A DNA stretch of 64,000 bases. Origin: Variovorax sp. SG517 (lineage in GTDB: Bacteria; Pseudomonadota; Gammaproteobacteria; Burkholderiales; Burkholderiaceae_C). Shown here piece by piece: positions 25,573 through 33,890 of this stretch; positions within the stretch are counted from its first letter, which is position 1, and every line of letters starts with the position of its first letter. The notes beneath the pieces are model-generated. The model searched no databases. It saw only the letters and a program-made list of their open reading frames with translations, and was not told the origin of the DNA. The stretch spans positions 639,544 through 703,543 of the forward strand of contig NZ_JABMJG010000003.1 of NCBI RefSeq assembly GCF_013376045.1, given 5' to 3'. Made by a program: the position numbers and the translations under genes.

Positions 25573-27921
25573 ATGTCCGATACCGTCACGCCATCGCGCG
25601 CCTCCGGCTGCCCCGTCGCGCACGGGCCGCTGTCCTCCGAGCGCACGCCCACCGGCTGCCCCGTGAGCCAGCGCGCCGCCGGTTTCGACCCCTTCGAGGA
25701 CGGCTACCAGCAGGACCCGCCCGAGTACGTGCGCTGGGCGCGCGAACAGGAGCCCATCTTCTACAGCCCCAAGCTGGGCTACTGGGTGCTCACGCGCTAC
25801 GAGGACATCAAGGCGGTGTTCCGCGACAACATCACCTTCAGCCCGTCGATCGCGCTCGAGAAGATCACGCCCACGGGCGAGGAGGCCAACGCGGTGTTGG
25901 CTTCGTACGGCTTCGCGCTCAACCGCACGCTGGTCAACGAGGACGAGCCCGCCCACATGCCGCGCCGCCGCGCGCTGATGGACCCCTTCACGCCCGAGGC
26001 GCTGAAGCACCACGAGCCCATGGTGCGCGAGCTGGCGCGCGAGTACGTCGACCGCTTCATCGACGACGGCCGCGCCGACCTCGTCGATCAGATGCTGTGG
26101 GAGATCCCGCTCACCGTGGCGCTGCATTTCCTCGGCGTGCCCGAGGAAGACATGGACACGCTGCGCAAGTACTCCATCGCCCACACCGTCAACACCTGGG
26201 GCCGCCCGAAGCCCGAGGAGCAGGTGGCGGTGGCGCACGCGGTCGGCAACTTCTGGCAGTACGCCGGCAAGGTGCTCGACAAGATGCGCCAGGACCCGGA
26301 CGCACCCGGTTGGATGCAGTACGGCATCCGCAAGCAGATGCAGCAACCCGATGTGGTGACCGACTCGTACCTGCACTCGATGATGATGGCCGGCATCGTC
26401 GCCGCGCACGAGACCACGGCCAACGCCACCGCCAACGCGATGAAGCTGCTGCTGCAGCACCCGCAGGTGTGGCGCGAGCTGTGCGAAGACCCGGGGCTCA
26501 TTCCCAACGCGGTGGAGGAGTGCCTGCGCCACAACGGCTCGGTGGCCGCGTGGCGGCGCATGGTCACCAAGGACACCCAGGTCGGCGGCGTCGACCTGCC
26601 GGCGGGCTCGCGCCTGCTCATCGTCACCTCGTCGGCCAACCACGACGAGGGGCATTTCTCGGATGCCGACCTGTTCGACATCCGCCGCGACAACGCCAGC
26701 GACCATCTCACCTTCGGCTACGGCTCGCACCAGTGCATGGGCAAGAACCTGGCGCGCATGGAGATGCAGATTTTCCTGGAGGAGTTCACGCGCCGGCTGC
26801 CGCACATGCGGTTGTCGGAGCAGCGCTTCACCTACGTGCCGAACACCTCGTTCCGCGGTCCCGAGCACCTGTGGGTGGAATGGGACCCGGCCGCCAACCC
26901 CGAGCGCAAGAACCCGGGCCTGCGCGACGTGCGCGTGCCGGTGCGCATCGGCGAGCCCTCGGCGCATTCCATCGCGCGGCCGGTGGTGGTGCAGGGCGTG
27001 ACGCCGGTGGCCGAGGGCATCGTCAGGTTGCGCCTCGTGTCGCCCGATGGCAAGCCGCTGCCGCGCTGGACCGCCGGCGCGCACATCGACGTCGAATGCG
27101 GAACGCCCGAACTCTCGCGCCAGTATTCGCTGTGCGGCGACCCCGACGACACGGGCGCCTTCGAGATCGCCGTGCTGCACGAGCCCGAGGGGCGCGGCGG
27201 CTCGGCATGGGTGCATGCAAATGTGAAGCCGGGCGACCGGCTGCGCATCCGCGGCCCGCGCAATCACTTCAGGCTCGACGAATCGCTGAAGAAGGCGATC
27301 TTCATCGCCGGCGGCATCGGCATCACGCCGGTGAGCGCGATGGCGCGCCGCGCCAAGGCGCTGGGCATGGACTACGAGCTGCACTACAGCGGCCGCAGCC
27401 GCCGCAGCATGGCCTTCGTCGACGAACTCGCTGCGCTGCATGGCGACCGGCTGCATCTGCACGTCGCCGATGAAGGCCGGCGCAACGACCTGCAGGCGCT
27501 GCTCGCGCAGCCGGTGCCCGGCGCGCAGGTCTACGCCTGCGGCCCGCTGCGCATGCTGCAGGCGCTGGAAGAGTGCTGCGCCGCATGGCCCGAGGGCGCG
27601 CTGCGCGTGGAGCATTTCGAATCCACGCTGGCCACGCTCGATCCATCGAAGGAACATGCCTTCGAGGTGGAGCTGAAGGATTCGGGCCTCGTCCTCACCG
27701 TGCCGCCCGACCAGACCCTGCTGACCGCGCTGCGCGCCGCCAACGTCGACGTGCAGAGCGATTGCGAGGAAGGCCTGTGCGGCTCCTGCGAAGTACGCGT
27801 GCTCGCGGGCAAGGTCGATCATCGCGACGTGGTGCTCACGCGGGTGGAGCGCGACGCGAACACGAAGATGATGGCCTGCTGCTCACGCGCCTGCGAAGGG
27901 CGGCTGGTGCTGGAGCTCTGA
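25573..27921 (+). CDS. Self-sufficient cytochrome P450 fused to PDR-type reductase (CYP116B-like)
   Basis: The 782-residue protein is a natural fusion of heme, flavin and iron-sulfur domains. The P450 part (about 30-440) has the I-helix GIVAAHETTANA, the K-helix ECLR (ExxR) and the heme-ligand motif FGYGSHQCMG with Cys about residue 388. The reductase has an FMN/NADH module (about 470-680; RQYSLCG, FIAGGIGITP) and a C-terminal 2Fe-2S domain with CEEGLCGSC (first Cys about 731). It needs only NADH or NADPH and O2 to hydroxylate or O-dealkylate small, often aromatic, substrates. The upstream Bug receptor and IclR regulator suggest an inducible catabolic role. The natural substrate is unknown. 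Confidence 0.95.
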   Translation: MSDTVTPSRASGCPVAHGPLSSERTPTGCPVSQRAAGFDPFEDGYQQDPPEYVRWAREQEPIFYSPKLGYWVLTRYEDIKAVFRDNITFSPSIALEKITPTGEEANAVLASYGFALNRTLVNEDEPAHMPRRRALMDPFTPEALKHHEPMVRELAREYVDRFIDDGRADLVDQMLWEIPLTVALHFLGVPEEDMDTLRKYSIAHTVNTWGRPKPEEQVAVAHAVGNFWQYAGKVLDKMRQDPDAPGWMQYGIRKQMQQPDVVTDSYLHSMMMAGIVAAHETTANATANAMKLLLQHPQVWRELCEDPGLIPNAVEECLRHNGSVAAWRRMVTKDTQVGGVDLPAGSRLLIVTSSANHDEGHFSDADLFDIRRDNASDHLTFGYGSHQCMGKNLARMEMQIFLEEFTRRLPHMRLSEQRFTYVPNTSFRGPEHLWVEWDPAANPERKNPGLRDVRVPVRIGEPSAHSIARPVVVQGVTPVAEGIVRLRLVSPDGKPLPRWTAGAHIDVECGTPELSRQYSLCGDPDDTGAFEIAVLHEPEGRGGSAWVHANVKPGDRLRIRGPRNHFRLDESLKKAIFIAGGIGITPVSAMARRAKALGMDYELHYSGRSRRSMAFVDELAALHGDRLHLHVADEGRRNDLQALLAQPVPGAQVYACGPLRMLQALEECCAAWPEGALRVEHFESTLATLDPSKEHAFEVELKDSGLVLTVPPDQTLLTALRAANVDVQSDCEEGLCGSCEVRVLAGKVDHRDVVLTRVERDANTKMMACCSRACEGRLVLEL

Positions 27922-27930
27922 GGTCTCAGC

Positions 27931-29835
27931 TCAGGTGGCGAGCGGCATCCGCAGCGCCACCCGGGTCTCACCGGGGCGCGACTGCAGGTGCAGCTCGGCG
28001 CCGAGTCGGCGGGCCCGCGTGCGCAGATTGCGCAGCCCTGCGCCCGCCGTCTGGTCATCGACCGCGAAGCCGCGCCCGTCGTCGCGCACGCTGAGCTGGA
28101 GCTCGGCGCCCGCGCGCTCCACCGTCACGTCCACGCGCCGGCTCGCGCTGTGCTTGAGCACGTTGGTCAGCGCCTCCTGCAGGAAGCGCATCAGGTCCAG
28201 GCTCTGCGATGGCGGCAGCTCCAGCGTCTCGATGCCCGACACCTGCCAGCGGCAGTCGATGCCGTTGGCGTCGAGCAGCTGCGCGCTGCGATGGCGCATC
28301 GGCACCAGCAGCTCGCCGAGCGCGCGGGCGCCGTGGTCGTGGCCGGTGGCGTCGATGATCAGCCGCAGGTCGTCGCGCAGGCGCTTGAGCATGGCCAGCA
28401 GCTCCGGCGCGCTGAGGTTCTCGGGCTTGCGCTCCAGCGTCGCGATGCTGCCCACCAGCATGCCGCCGAGCCCGTCGTGCAGGTCGCTCACCAGGTTCAC
28501 CCGCTCGCCGATGCGCGCATGCGCCAGCTCCAGCGCATGCTGCTGCGCCAGCGTGGCGGCAAGCTCGGCCTTGGCCGCGTTCACTTCCTCGATCAGCTCG
28601 GTGTTGAAGTTCTCGATGCGCCGCAGGCTCTGCGCGAAGCGCGCGGCCTGCGTCAGCGCCATGCCCAGCAGCAGCACGTACGACGACATGTTGGTGTAGT
28701 AGACGTTGCTGTCGATCACCTGCGTGAACACCAGCAGGTCGTGCGCGCCCGTCACGGCCGAGATCGCCATGAACGGCGCGATGGAGCGCACCGGGCTGCC
28801 GCGATGGCGCCAGCCGTACACGAGGGCGTAGCTGTTCACCGCGATGATGGTGAGGCCGCCCACCAGCGTCCAGATGGCCCGGTGCACCGCCAGCGACGGC
28901 TCGGGCGCCAGCCACAGGTCGAGCACGCCGGCCAGCGCCACCAGCGCGGCCGCGCCTTCGAGCCGTGGCAGGCGGCGCCCGCAGTAGCGCAGCACGAAGA
29001 GCAGGTAAGACACGCTGAACACCAGCAGCAGCGAGGTGTTGAGTGCCTGCCAGTGATGGTTGGAGCTGAAGGGCCAGGGGCTGGTCGCGATCTGGTTGTA
29101 GGCGAACAGCAGCCACAGCACCGACATCACGGCGAACCAGCCGTAGGCCGTCTCGCGCCGGCGCAGCCACCACCAGGCGGCGAAGAAGGCCGAGACCGCC
29201 GCGCTGACCGCGAGGCCAAGCACCTGCAGGTCGCGCCGCACCAGCCGCTCGCGTTCGAATCGCGACTGCATCGCCGCCGGCTCGCCGACCTCGACCGGCC
29301 CCAGCCCCGCCTGGTAGGGCGCCAACCCCGAAACGCGCACCAGCAGCGTGTTGGTGCCGGGCTTCAGCAGAGGCGGTGCCAGCAGCCAGTAGCGCGGCGT
29401 GTTCCAGGCGCGCGTGAGCGGCTCGACCAGGCTTTCGTCGCGCGAGATCGTCGTGCCGTTGAGCGACACCTCGCCGGCCATGTTCAGGTAGTTCAGCAGC
29501 AGGCCGGCTTCACGCAGCTGTTCGGGCTGCTCCCATGTCAGGCGATACCAGACCACGCCGTCGAAGCCGGGCCAGCGGGTGGCCCAGCTGTCGGGCAGGG
29601 CGACGGGCGTCCAGCCCTCGGCGGGCGGGGCGGTGTCGTTCCAGCCGGTGCCGCGCACGGCCTCCGCGCGCAGCGTCGGAGCGGCGGTTTCTCCGGCGGC
29701 GATGGCCGGGCAGGCCGCGAGAAGAAGCAGGACGACCGCGCCGGTCAGCGCAGCAAGCCATGCCTTCGCGCTTCGAAGACGGCTTCGGTGCGCGAACTGA
29801 CGGCGAGCTTGCGGTAGATGTTCTTGGTGTGGCAT
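27931..29835 (-). CDS. Sensor histidine kinase, 7TM-type sensor with HisKA_3 and HATPase domains
   Basis: The 634-residue kinase has a signal/anchor (about residues 25-47), an extracytoplasmic beta-rich domain (about 48-200), seven or so membrane helices (about 205-400), a coiled linker and the NarL-class dimerisation motif LHDGLGGML with its phospho-His. The ATPase part has RDDGRGF and GAGLRNLRTRARRLG. ATG 29835 lies 91 bp inside the response-regulator gene; no ATG, GTG or TTG in frame lies between it and the membrane segment, so the overlap seems real. It pairs with the regulator encoded just upstream. Confidence 0.9.
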   Translation of the reverse strand: MPHQEHLPQARRQFAHRSRLRSAKAWLAALTGAVVLLLLAACPAIAAGETAAPTLRAEAVRGTGWNDTAPPAEGWTPVALPDSWATRWPGFDGVVWYRLTWEQPEQLREAGLLLNYLNMAGEVSLNGTTISRDESLVEPLTRAWNTPRYWLLAPPLLKPGTNTLLVRVSGLAPYQAGLGPVEVGEPAAMQSRFERERLVRRDLQVLGLAVSAAVSAFFAAWWWLRRRETAYGWFAVMSVLWLLFAYNQIATSPWPFSSNHHWQALNTSLLLVFSVSYLLFVLRYCGRRLPRLEGAAALVALAGVLDLWLAPEPSLAVHRAIWTLVGGLTIIAVNSYALVYGWRHRGSPVRSIAPFMAISAVTGAHDLLVFTQVIDSNVYYTNMSSYVLLLGMALTQAARFAQSLRRIENFNTELIEEVNAAKAELAATLAQQHALELAHARIGERVNLVSDLHDGLGGMLVGSIATLERKPENLSAPELLAMLKRLRDDLRLIIDATGHDHGARALGELLVPMRHRSAQLLDANGIDCRWQVSGIETLELPPSQSLDLMRFLQEALTNVLKHSASRRVDVTVERAGAELQLSVRDDGRGFAVDDQTAGAGLRNLRTRARRLGAELHLQSRPGETRVALRMPLAT

Positions 29836-30452
29836 TCCACGGTCAGTCTGGAGATCGATAGCGACTCGGCCATTTCGCGGTTGCTCAGGCCCTGCGAGAC
29901 GAGCTCGAGTATCCTGCGCTCCCGGCGCGTGAGCGCGGCCGGTGCTTCTCCGGAGGGCTGTGTCGCCGTCTCGGCCGGCGGCGGCGGCTGGTGCGTCGCC
30001 ACCCAGGCGAGGATATGGCGCGCGATGCTCGGATCGATGGGCGCGCCGCCCTGCTCGATGCTGCGCAGCGCAATGCCCAGCTCGACGTCGTCGCGCTCCT
30101 TCAGCAGGTAGCCGATGGCGCCGGCGCGCAGCGCCGCGAAGATGACCTCCTCGGTGCGCCAGGCCGAGATCACCACCGCCGGGATGGCCGGCCGGTTGGC
30201 CTGCAGCCAGCCGATGAGCTCGACCCCGCTGCCGTCGGGCAGGCCGATGTCCACCAGCACCACGCCGTAGTCGTGCCCGTCGAGCAGCTGCCGGGCGCCG
30301 GCGACGCTGTCGGTCACCGCGATGCGGTTCTCGTCGCAGCCGAGGGTGGACAGCACGTGGCGCAGCCGCTCCTGCATGGCCGGCTCGTCCTCGACGATCA
30401 GCGTGGGGCTCAGCGAAACGGGTTCGGCGTCTTCGACAGGGAGAGAGGACAT
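29745..30452 (-). CDS. NarL/FixJ-type response regulator
   Basis: This 235-residue regulator has a receiver domain (about residues 18-135) with the acidic pair in IVEDE, the phosphoacceptor Asp in VVLVDIGLPDGSG and the conserved Lys in YLLKERDD. A LuxR-type DNA-binding domain follows (about 170-232; LVSQGLSNREMAESL, TVECHTKNIYRKL). A Pro-rich linker joins them. The start at ATG 30452 lacks a good ribosome site and could be slightly off. Its 3' end overlaps the kinase gene by 91 bp, implying coupled synthesis. Confidence 0.92.
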   Translation of the reverse strand: MSSLPVEDAEPVSLSPTLIVEDEPAMQERLRHVLSTLGCDENRIAVTDSVAGARQLLDGHDYGVVLVDIGLPDGSGVELIGWLQANRPAIPAVVISAWRTEEVIFAALRAGAIGYLLKERDDVELGIALRSIEQGGAPIDPSIARHILAWVATHQPPPPAETATQPSGEAPAALTRRERRILELVSQGLSNREMAESLSISRLTVECHTKNIYRKLAVSSRTEAVFEARRHGLLR

Positions 30453-30532
30453 GCGGCGGAATCTTCGGCCGACCTGGCGCGGCGAGTGGAACGTATCTAC
30501 CAATTTTCCCGTTTGCTGCCGATTACTGCCGA

Positions 30533-31129
30533 TTACTGCCGCGCCGGCCTGCACATGATCAGGTAGGCCGAGTTCGTGACCGGCTCCCGGTGCTCCGCCT
30601 CGCCCCGGAAACCCAGCCGCTCGTAGAAGGCCACGCTGCGCGGCGTGAAGGTCTCCAGGAAGCAGGGCACGCCCGCCGCGTCGGCCTCGGCCAGGGTGGG
30701 TGCCAGCAGCTGCGCGCCCAGCCCGCGCCCCTGCGCGGCCGGCGAGATGCCGAGGATCGACAGGTACCACGCTTCAGGCGGCACCACGTCCGGCGAGCGC
30801 GCGGCCATGAAATCGACGATGCGGCGGTAGTTGCCGTGGCCGCGCGGGCCGAGCGTGGCGGCGAGGTATTCGCCCTTCGCCGCCGACTCGGCCGCGTCGA
30901 CCGCCTCCGCGCGAGGCAGCAGCCAGGCCGCCGCGCCGAGCCGGGCGTCCTCGGCCGTGAGGTAGCGGCCGGTGCGCGATGCCTCGCCCAGCGAGTAGGC
31001 GAAGTAGTCGGCGAGCACCGCCTTGCGGGCCGGCATGTCGTGCTCGAAATCGACGGAGATCGCCAGATAGAACGGGTCGACGATCAGGGCGTCGGCCAGC
31101 GCGGGCGCTGACGGGAATTCGGGCTGCAT
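30533..31129 (-). CDS. GNAT family N-acetyltransferase
   Basis: The product is 198 residues. The C-terminal half carries the acetyl-CoA signature as LSILGISPAAQGRGLGAQLL (about residue 120), with the V/I-x-P-x-x-Q-G-x-G loop, and FYERLGFR near the end. The substrate is unknown. The start at ATG 31129 has no strong ribosome site; in-frame sequence continues upstream, so a few extra residues are possible. It follows the SDR gene by 62 bp on the same strand. Confidence 0.82.
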   Translation of the reverse strand: MQPEFPSAPALADALIVDPFYLAISVDFEHDMPARKAVLADYFAYSLGEASRTGRYLTAEDARLGAAAWLLPRAEAVDAAESAAKGEYLAATLGPRGHGNYRRIVDFMAARSPDVVPPEAWYLSILGISPAAQGRGLGAQLLAPTLAEADAAGVPCFLETFTPRSVAFYERLGFRGEAEHREPVTNSAYLIMCRPARQ

Positions 31130-31191
31130 GCGGAATCGGCAAGGTTCGGGAATGACCCGGGCGATTCTAGGGAGCCGGGCCTGGCCCCGCG

Positions 31192-31995
31192 TCAGTCCAG
31201 CGTGATGCCCCCGCTCAGGTTCAGCACCGCGCCGGTCATCGCGCTGGCGCCTTCCGAGGCTGCGAACAGTGCGGTGGCGGCCATCTGGTCGAGCGAGGGC
31301 AGCCGCTTCACCAGCAGGCCGGGTGGCTTGGCTGCGAGCATCTGCTCGACCGTGAGCCCCATGCTCTCCGCCGCCGGGCGGAACACCTCGCGGGCGTGCG
31401 AGCCTGCGGTCACCGCCTCGGGAATGGCGTGCGAGCGGATGCACACGGTGCGGATGTTGAACGCCGCGAGCTCGCCCGCCATGTGCCGCGAGAGCGCCTC
31501 CACGCCCGCGCAGGCCACCGCGTGGCCCAGGTAGCCCGGGCCCGGCATGCGCGAAGCGGGTGTCGACACCGAAAGAATCACACCGCCGCCGCGCTTCGCC
31601 ATGTGCGGCGCCACGGCCCTGGCCGTGAGGAAGCAGGCGCGGGTGTAGGCCTGCACGGGCAGGAAGAAGTCTTCCAGCGCCAGCGCCGATAGCGGCGTGC
31701 CCTGCACGTGCATCACGCCGATGGCGTTGAGCGCGATGTCGATGCCGCCGGCGCGCTCTGCAACTTCGGCGGCATGGCGCAGCATGGCCTGCTCGTCGAG
31801 CGCATCGACCACGGCCGCCTCGGCCCGCCCGCCTTCGGCCTCGATGGCTCGCGCCGCCGCGTCGAGCCTGGCGCGATTCCGCCCCGTGATGAACACCCTG
31901 GCGCCTTCACGCGCAAAGGCGCGGGCCACCGCGCCGCCGATGGCACCGCTGCCACCGTGAACCACCACGCACTTGTCCTTGAATGCCTGCGACAT
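31192..31995 (-). CDS. SDR family oxidoreductase with altered YxxxK motif
   Basis: The 267-residue Rossmann protein has the nucleotide-binding GGSGAIGG (about residue 14), NAIG (about 90) and a C-terminal SGGITLD typical of classical short-chain dehydrogenases. The catalytic Ser region (LSVSTP) and Tyr are present, but the Lys of YxxxK is replaced: the segment reads YLGHA. Activity as a standard dehydrogenase is therefore in doubt; DNA-level error is unlikely because the frame is intact. It lies downstream of the YCII-related gene and may be in the ECF42 operon. Confidence 0.85.
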   Translation of the reverse strand: MSQAFKDKCVVVHGGSGAIGGAVARAFAREGARVFITGRNRARLDAAARAIEAEGGRAEAAVVDALDEQAMLRHAAEVAERAGGIDIALNAIGVMHVQGTPLSALALEDFFLPVQAYTRACFLTARAVAPHMAKRGGGVILSVSTPASRMPGPGYLGHAVACAGVEALSRHMAGELAAFNIRTVCIRSHAIPEAVTAGSHAREVFRPAAESMGLTVEQMLAAKPPGLLVKRLPSLDQMAATALFAASEGASAMTGAVLNLSGGITLD

Positions 31996-32093
31996 CGTCT
32001 TTTCTCCTCGGATTGCCGCCCGCGACATGCGGGCGTTCCAAGCAAGGACGCGGGGCGGCGGCCCGATCCGACATCGCCGGCAGGTTTTTTCCG

Positions 32094-32474
32094 TCAGACC
32101 TGCGGAATGCGCGCCGGAATCACGCCGGGGTCGTACCAGGTGATCGGCCGGATCTCGAATACGCCGCCCTCGAAGGCCAGCCGGTGCGCGGCGTGCGTGG
32201 CTTCCTCCACCGACTCGCACTCCACGACGTAGATGCCCATGAGCTGCTCCTTCGTCTCGGCGAAGGGGCCGTCGGTGACCAGCGGATGCAGGTCGCCCGC
32301 GCGGCGCACCGTGCTGGCCACGTTCGGCATCAGCCGCAGCACGGTGCCGAGCTTGCCCTGTCCCTGGAAGTCCTCGCGCAGGTCGGTGTGGCGCTCGAGC
32401 ATCTCCTCTTCGACGCCGGGCTCCCAGGAGGCCACCGTCGATTCGGAGCCGTAGATGAGGATGGAATAGAGCAT
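32094..32474 (-). CDS. YCII-related (DGPF domain) protein
   Basis: The 126-residue protein has the core TDGPFAETKEQLMGIYVVEC (about residues 66-85), which gives the DGPF family its name. These small dimeric ferredoxin-like-fold proteins are linked genomically to ECF42 sigma factors, as here, where the sigma gene ends 48 bp upstream on the same strand. Their biochemical role is unclear. The start ATG 32474 follows AAAAGAAAAGGAAGACC, which supplies a GGA ribosome site. Confidence 0.88.
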   Translation of the reverse strand: MLYSILIYGSESTVASWEPGVEEEMLERHTDLREDFQGQGKLGTVLRLMPNVASTVRRAGDLHPLVTDGPFAETKEQLMGIYVVECESVEEATHAAHRLAFEGGVFEIRPITWYDPGVIPARIPQV

Positions 32475-32521
32475 GGTCTTCCTTTTCTTTTCGTGGTTCG
32501 TGGCGGGCGGATTGGTTCGGG

Positions 32522-33769
32522 TCAGCCGGGCGTGCCGAGGCGGTCGAGCATCGTGCGGATGTGCGCGGCCTCGGCGGCGGTGCGGGCCATGCCAAGGGCG
32601 CGCGCGAATGCGGCGCGGGCTTCGTCGGCGCGCTCCAGCTGCATCAGCAGCGCGCCTCGCAGCCCGTGGAAGTGGAAGTAGCCGTCCAGCGCGCCGGCCA
32701 GCGGCTCGGTCAGCGCCAGCGCGGTTTGGGGCCCGTGCAGCTTGTGCACCGCCACCGCGCGGTTCAGCGTGACGACGGGCGAGGGCTGCAGCGCTTCGAG
32801 CGCGGCGTAGAGCCGGTCGATCTCGGCCCAGTCCGTGTCCTGGGCACGCGCGGCCTGCGCGTGGGTGGCGGCGATGGCGGCCTGCAGCTGGCAGGGGCCG
32901 GGCCTGCGCTGCCGCAGCGCGCCTTCGACCAGCGCCAGGCCCTCGTCGATGAGCGCGCGGTTCCAGCGCGCGCGGTCCTGGTCCTCGAGCAGCACGACCA
33001 TGCCGCCGGCATCGAGCCGCGCGGCGGCGCGCGCATGCTGCAACAGGAGCAGGGCGAGCAGGCCCATCAGTTCGGGCTCGCCGGGGAACAGTTCGAGCAG
33101 CAGCCGCGCGAGGCGTATCGCCTCTTCGCACAGCGCGGCGCGCACATGCTCCTCGCCGCCGCTGGCCGAATAGCCTTCGTTGAAGAGCAGGTAGACCGTG
33201 GTGCCCACGGCTGCCAGCCGCTCGTCGCGCTCGCGCCGGCCCGGCGTGTCGAAGGGAATGCCGGCCGTGGCCACGCGCTTCTTGGCGCGGGTGATGCGCT
33301 GCTCCATCGCGCTTTCGCCGACCAGGAAGGCGCGCGCGATCTCGCGCACCGACAGGCCCGAGACGATGCGCAGCGCCAGCGCGATCTGCTGCGTCAGCGG
33401 CAGCTCGGGGTGGCAGCAGACGAAGAGCAGGCGCAGCACGTCGTCGCGGTAGTGCGCCTGGTCGAGCTGTTCGACGAGCGCGGCTTCGGTGTCGTCCAGG
33501 TCGGAGATGAGCGCGTCGTCCTCGGGCAGCGGCTTGTGCTGGCCGCGCCGGCGCACCTCGTCGATCGCCGCGTTGCGCCCCACGAAGATCAGCCAGGCCA
33601 GCGGGTCGCGCGGCGGGCCGCTCTCGGGCCAGTGGCGCAGGGCGCGCAGGCTGGCTTCCTGGAAGGCTTCCTCGGCCATGTCGAGCTCGCGGAAGTAGCG
33701 AAGCAGCGCGGCCACCGCGCGCGGGCGCGAGGCGGTCAGCGTGGTGGCGATCCAGGCGGTGTCGGTCAT
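32522..33769 (-). CDS. ECF42-type RNA polymerase sigma factor with C-terminal TPR-like extension
   Basis: This 415-residue sigma factor has region 2 (about 10-75; FQEASLRALRHWP and WLIFVGRNAAIDEVRRR), region 4 (about 115-170; LSVREIARAFLVGESAMEQRI) and a long helical C-terminal extension (about 180-415) with TPR-like repeats. The extension is characteristic of ECF42 and replaces an anti-sigma factor in controlling activity. The YCII/DGPF partner follows directly. ECF42 factors usually control their own operon and little else. Confidence 0.93.
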   Translation of the reverse strand: MTDTAWIATTLTASRPRAVAALLRYFRELDMAEEAFQEASLRALRHWPESGPPRDPLAWLIFVGRNAAIDEVRRRGQHKPLPEDDALISDLDDTEAALVEQLDQAHYRDDVLRLLFVCCHPELPLTQQIALALRIVSGLSVREIARAFLVGESAMEQRITRAKKRVATAGIPFDTPGRRERDERLAAVGTTVYLLFNEGYSASGGEEHVRAALCEEAIRLARLLLELFPGEPELMGLLALLLLQHARAAARLDAGGMVVLLEDQDRARWNRALIDEGLALVEGALRQRRPGPCQLQAAIAATHAQAARAQDTDWAEIDRLYAALEALQPSPVVTLNRAVAVHKLHGPQTALALTEPLAGALDGYFHFHGLRGALLMQLERADEARAAFARALGMARTAAEAAHIRTMLDRLGTPG

Positions 33770-33807
33770 GCGGTGCGCTTGTTTGTCCTTCGTTCCTGCT
33801 CACCCAA

Positions 33808-33835
33808 GGACGGATGAGTATGCGTCGCGCCGACA
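33808..33835 (-). promoter_or_regulatory. Candidate ECF42 autoregulated promoter
   Basis: Reading the minus strand, TGTCGG (33835-33830) is followed after 17 bp by CGTCC (33812-33808), 38 bp before the ECF42 start codon. ECF42 target promoters are described with TGTCGA at -35 and CGA/TC at -10, so the fit is close but the motif is short. Confidence 0.45.
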
Positions 33836-33890
33836 CGCTCGGCAAAATCGGACGCACTTTCCTCACCGAACAAGAAATGGAGCACTGCGA

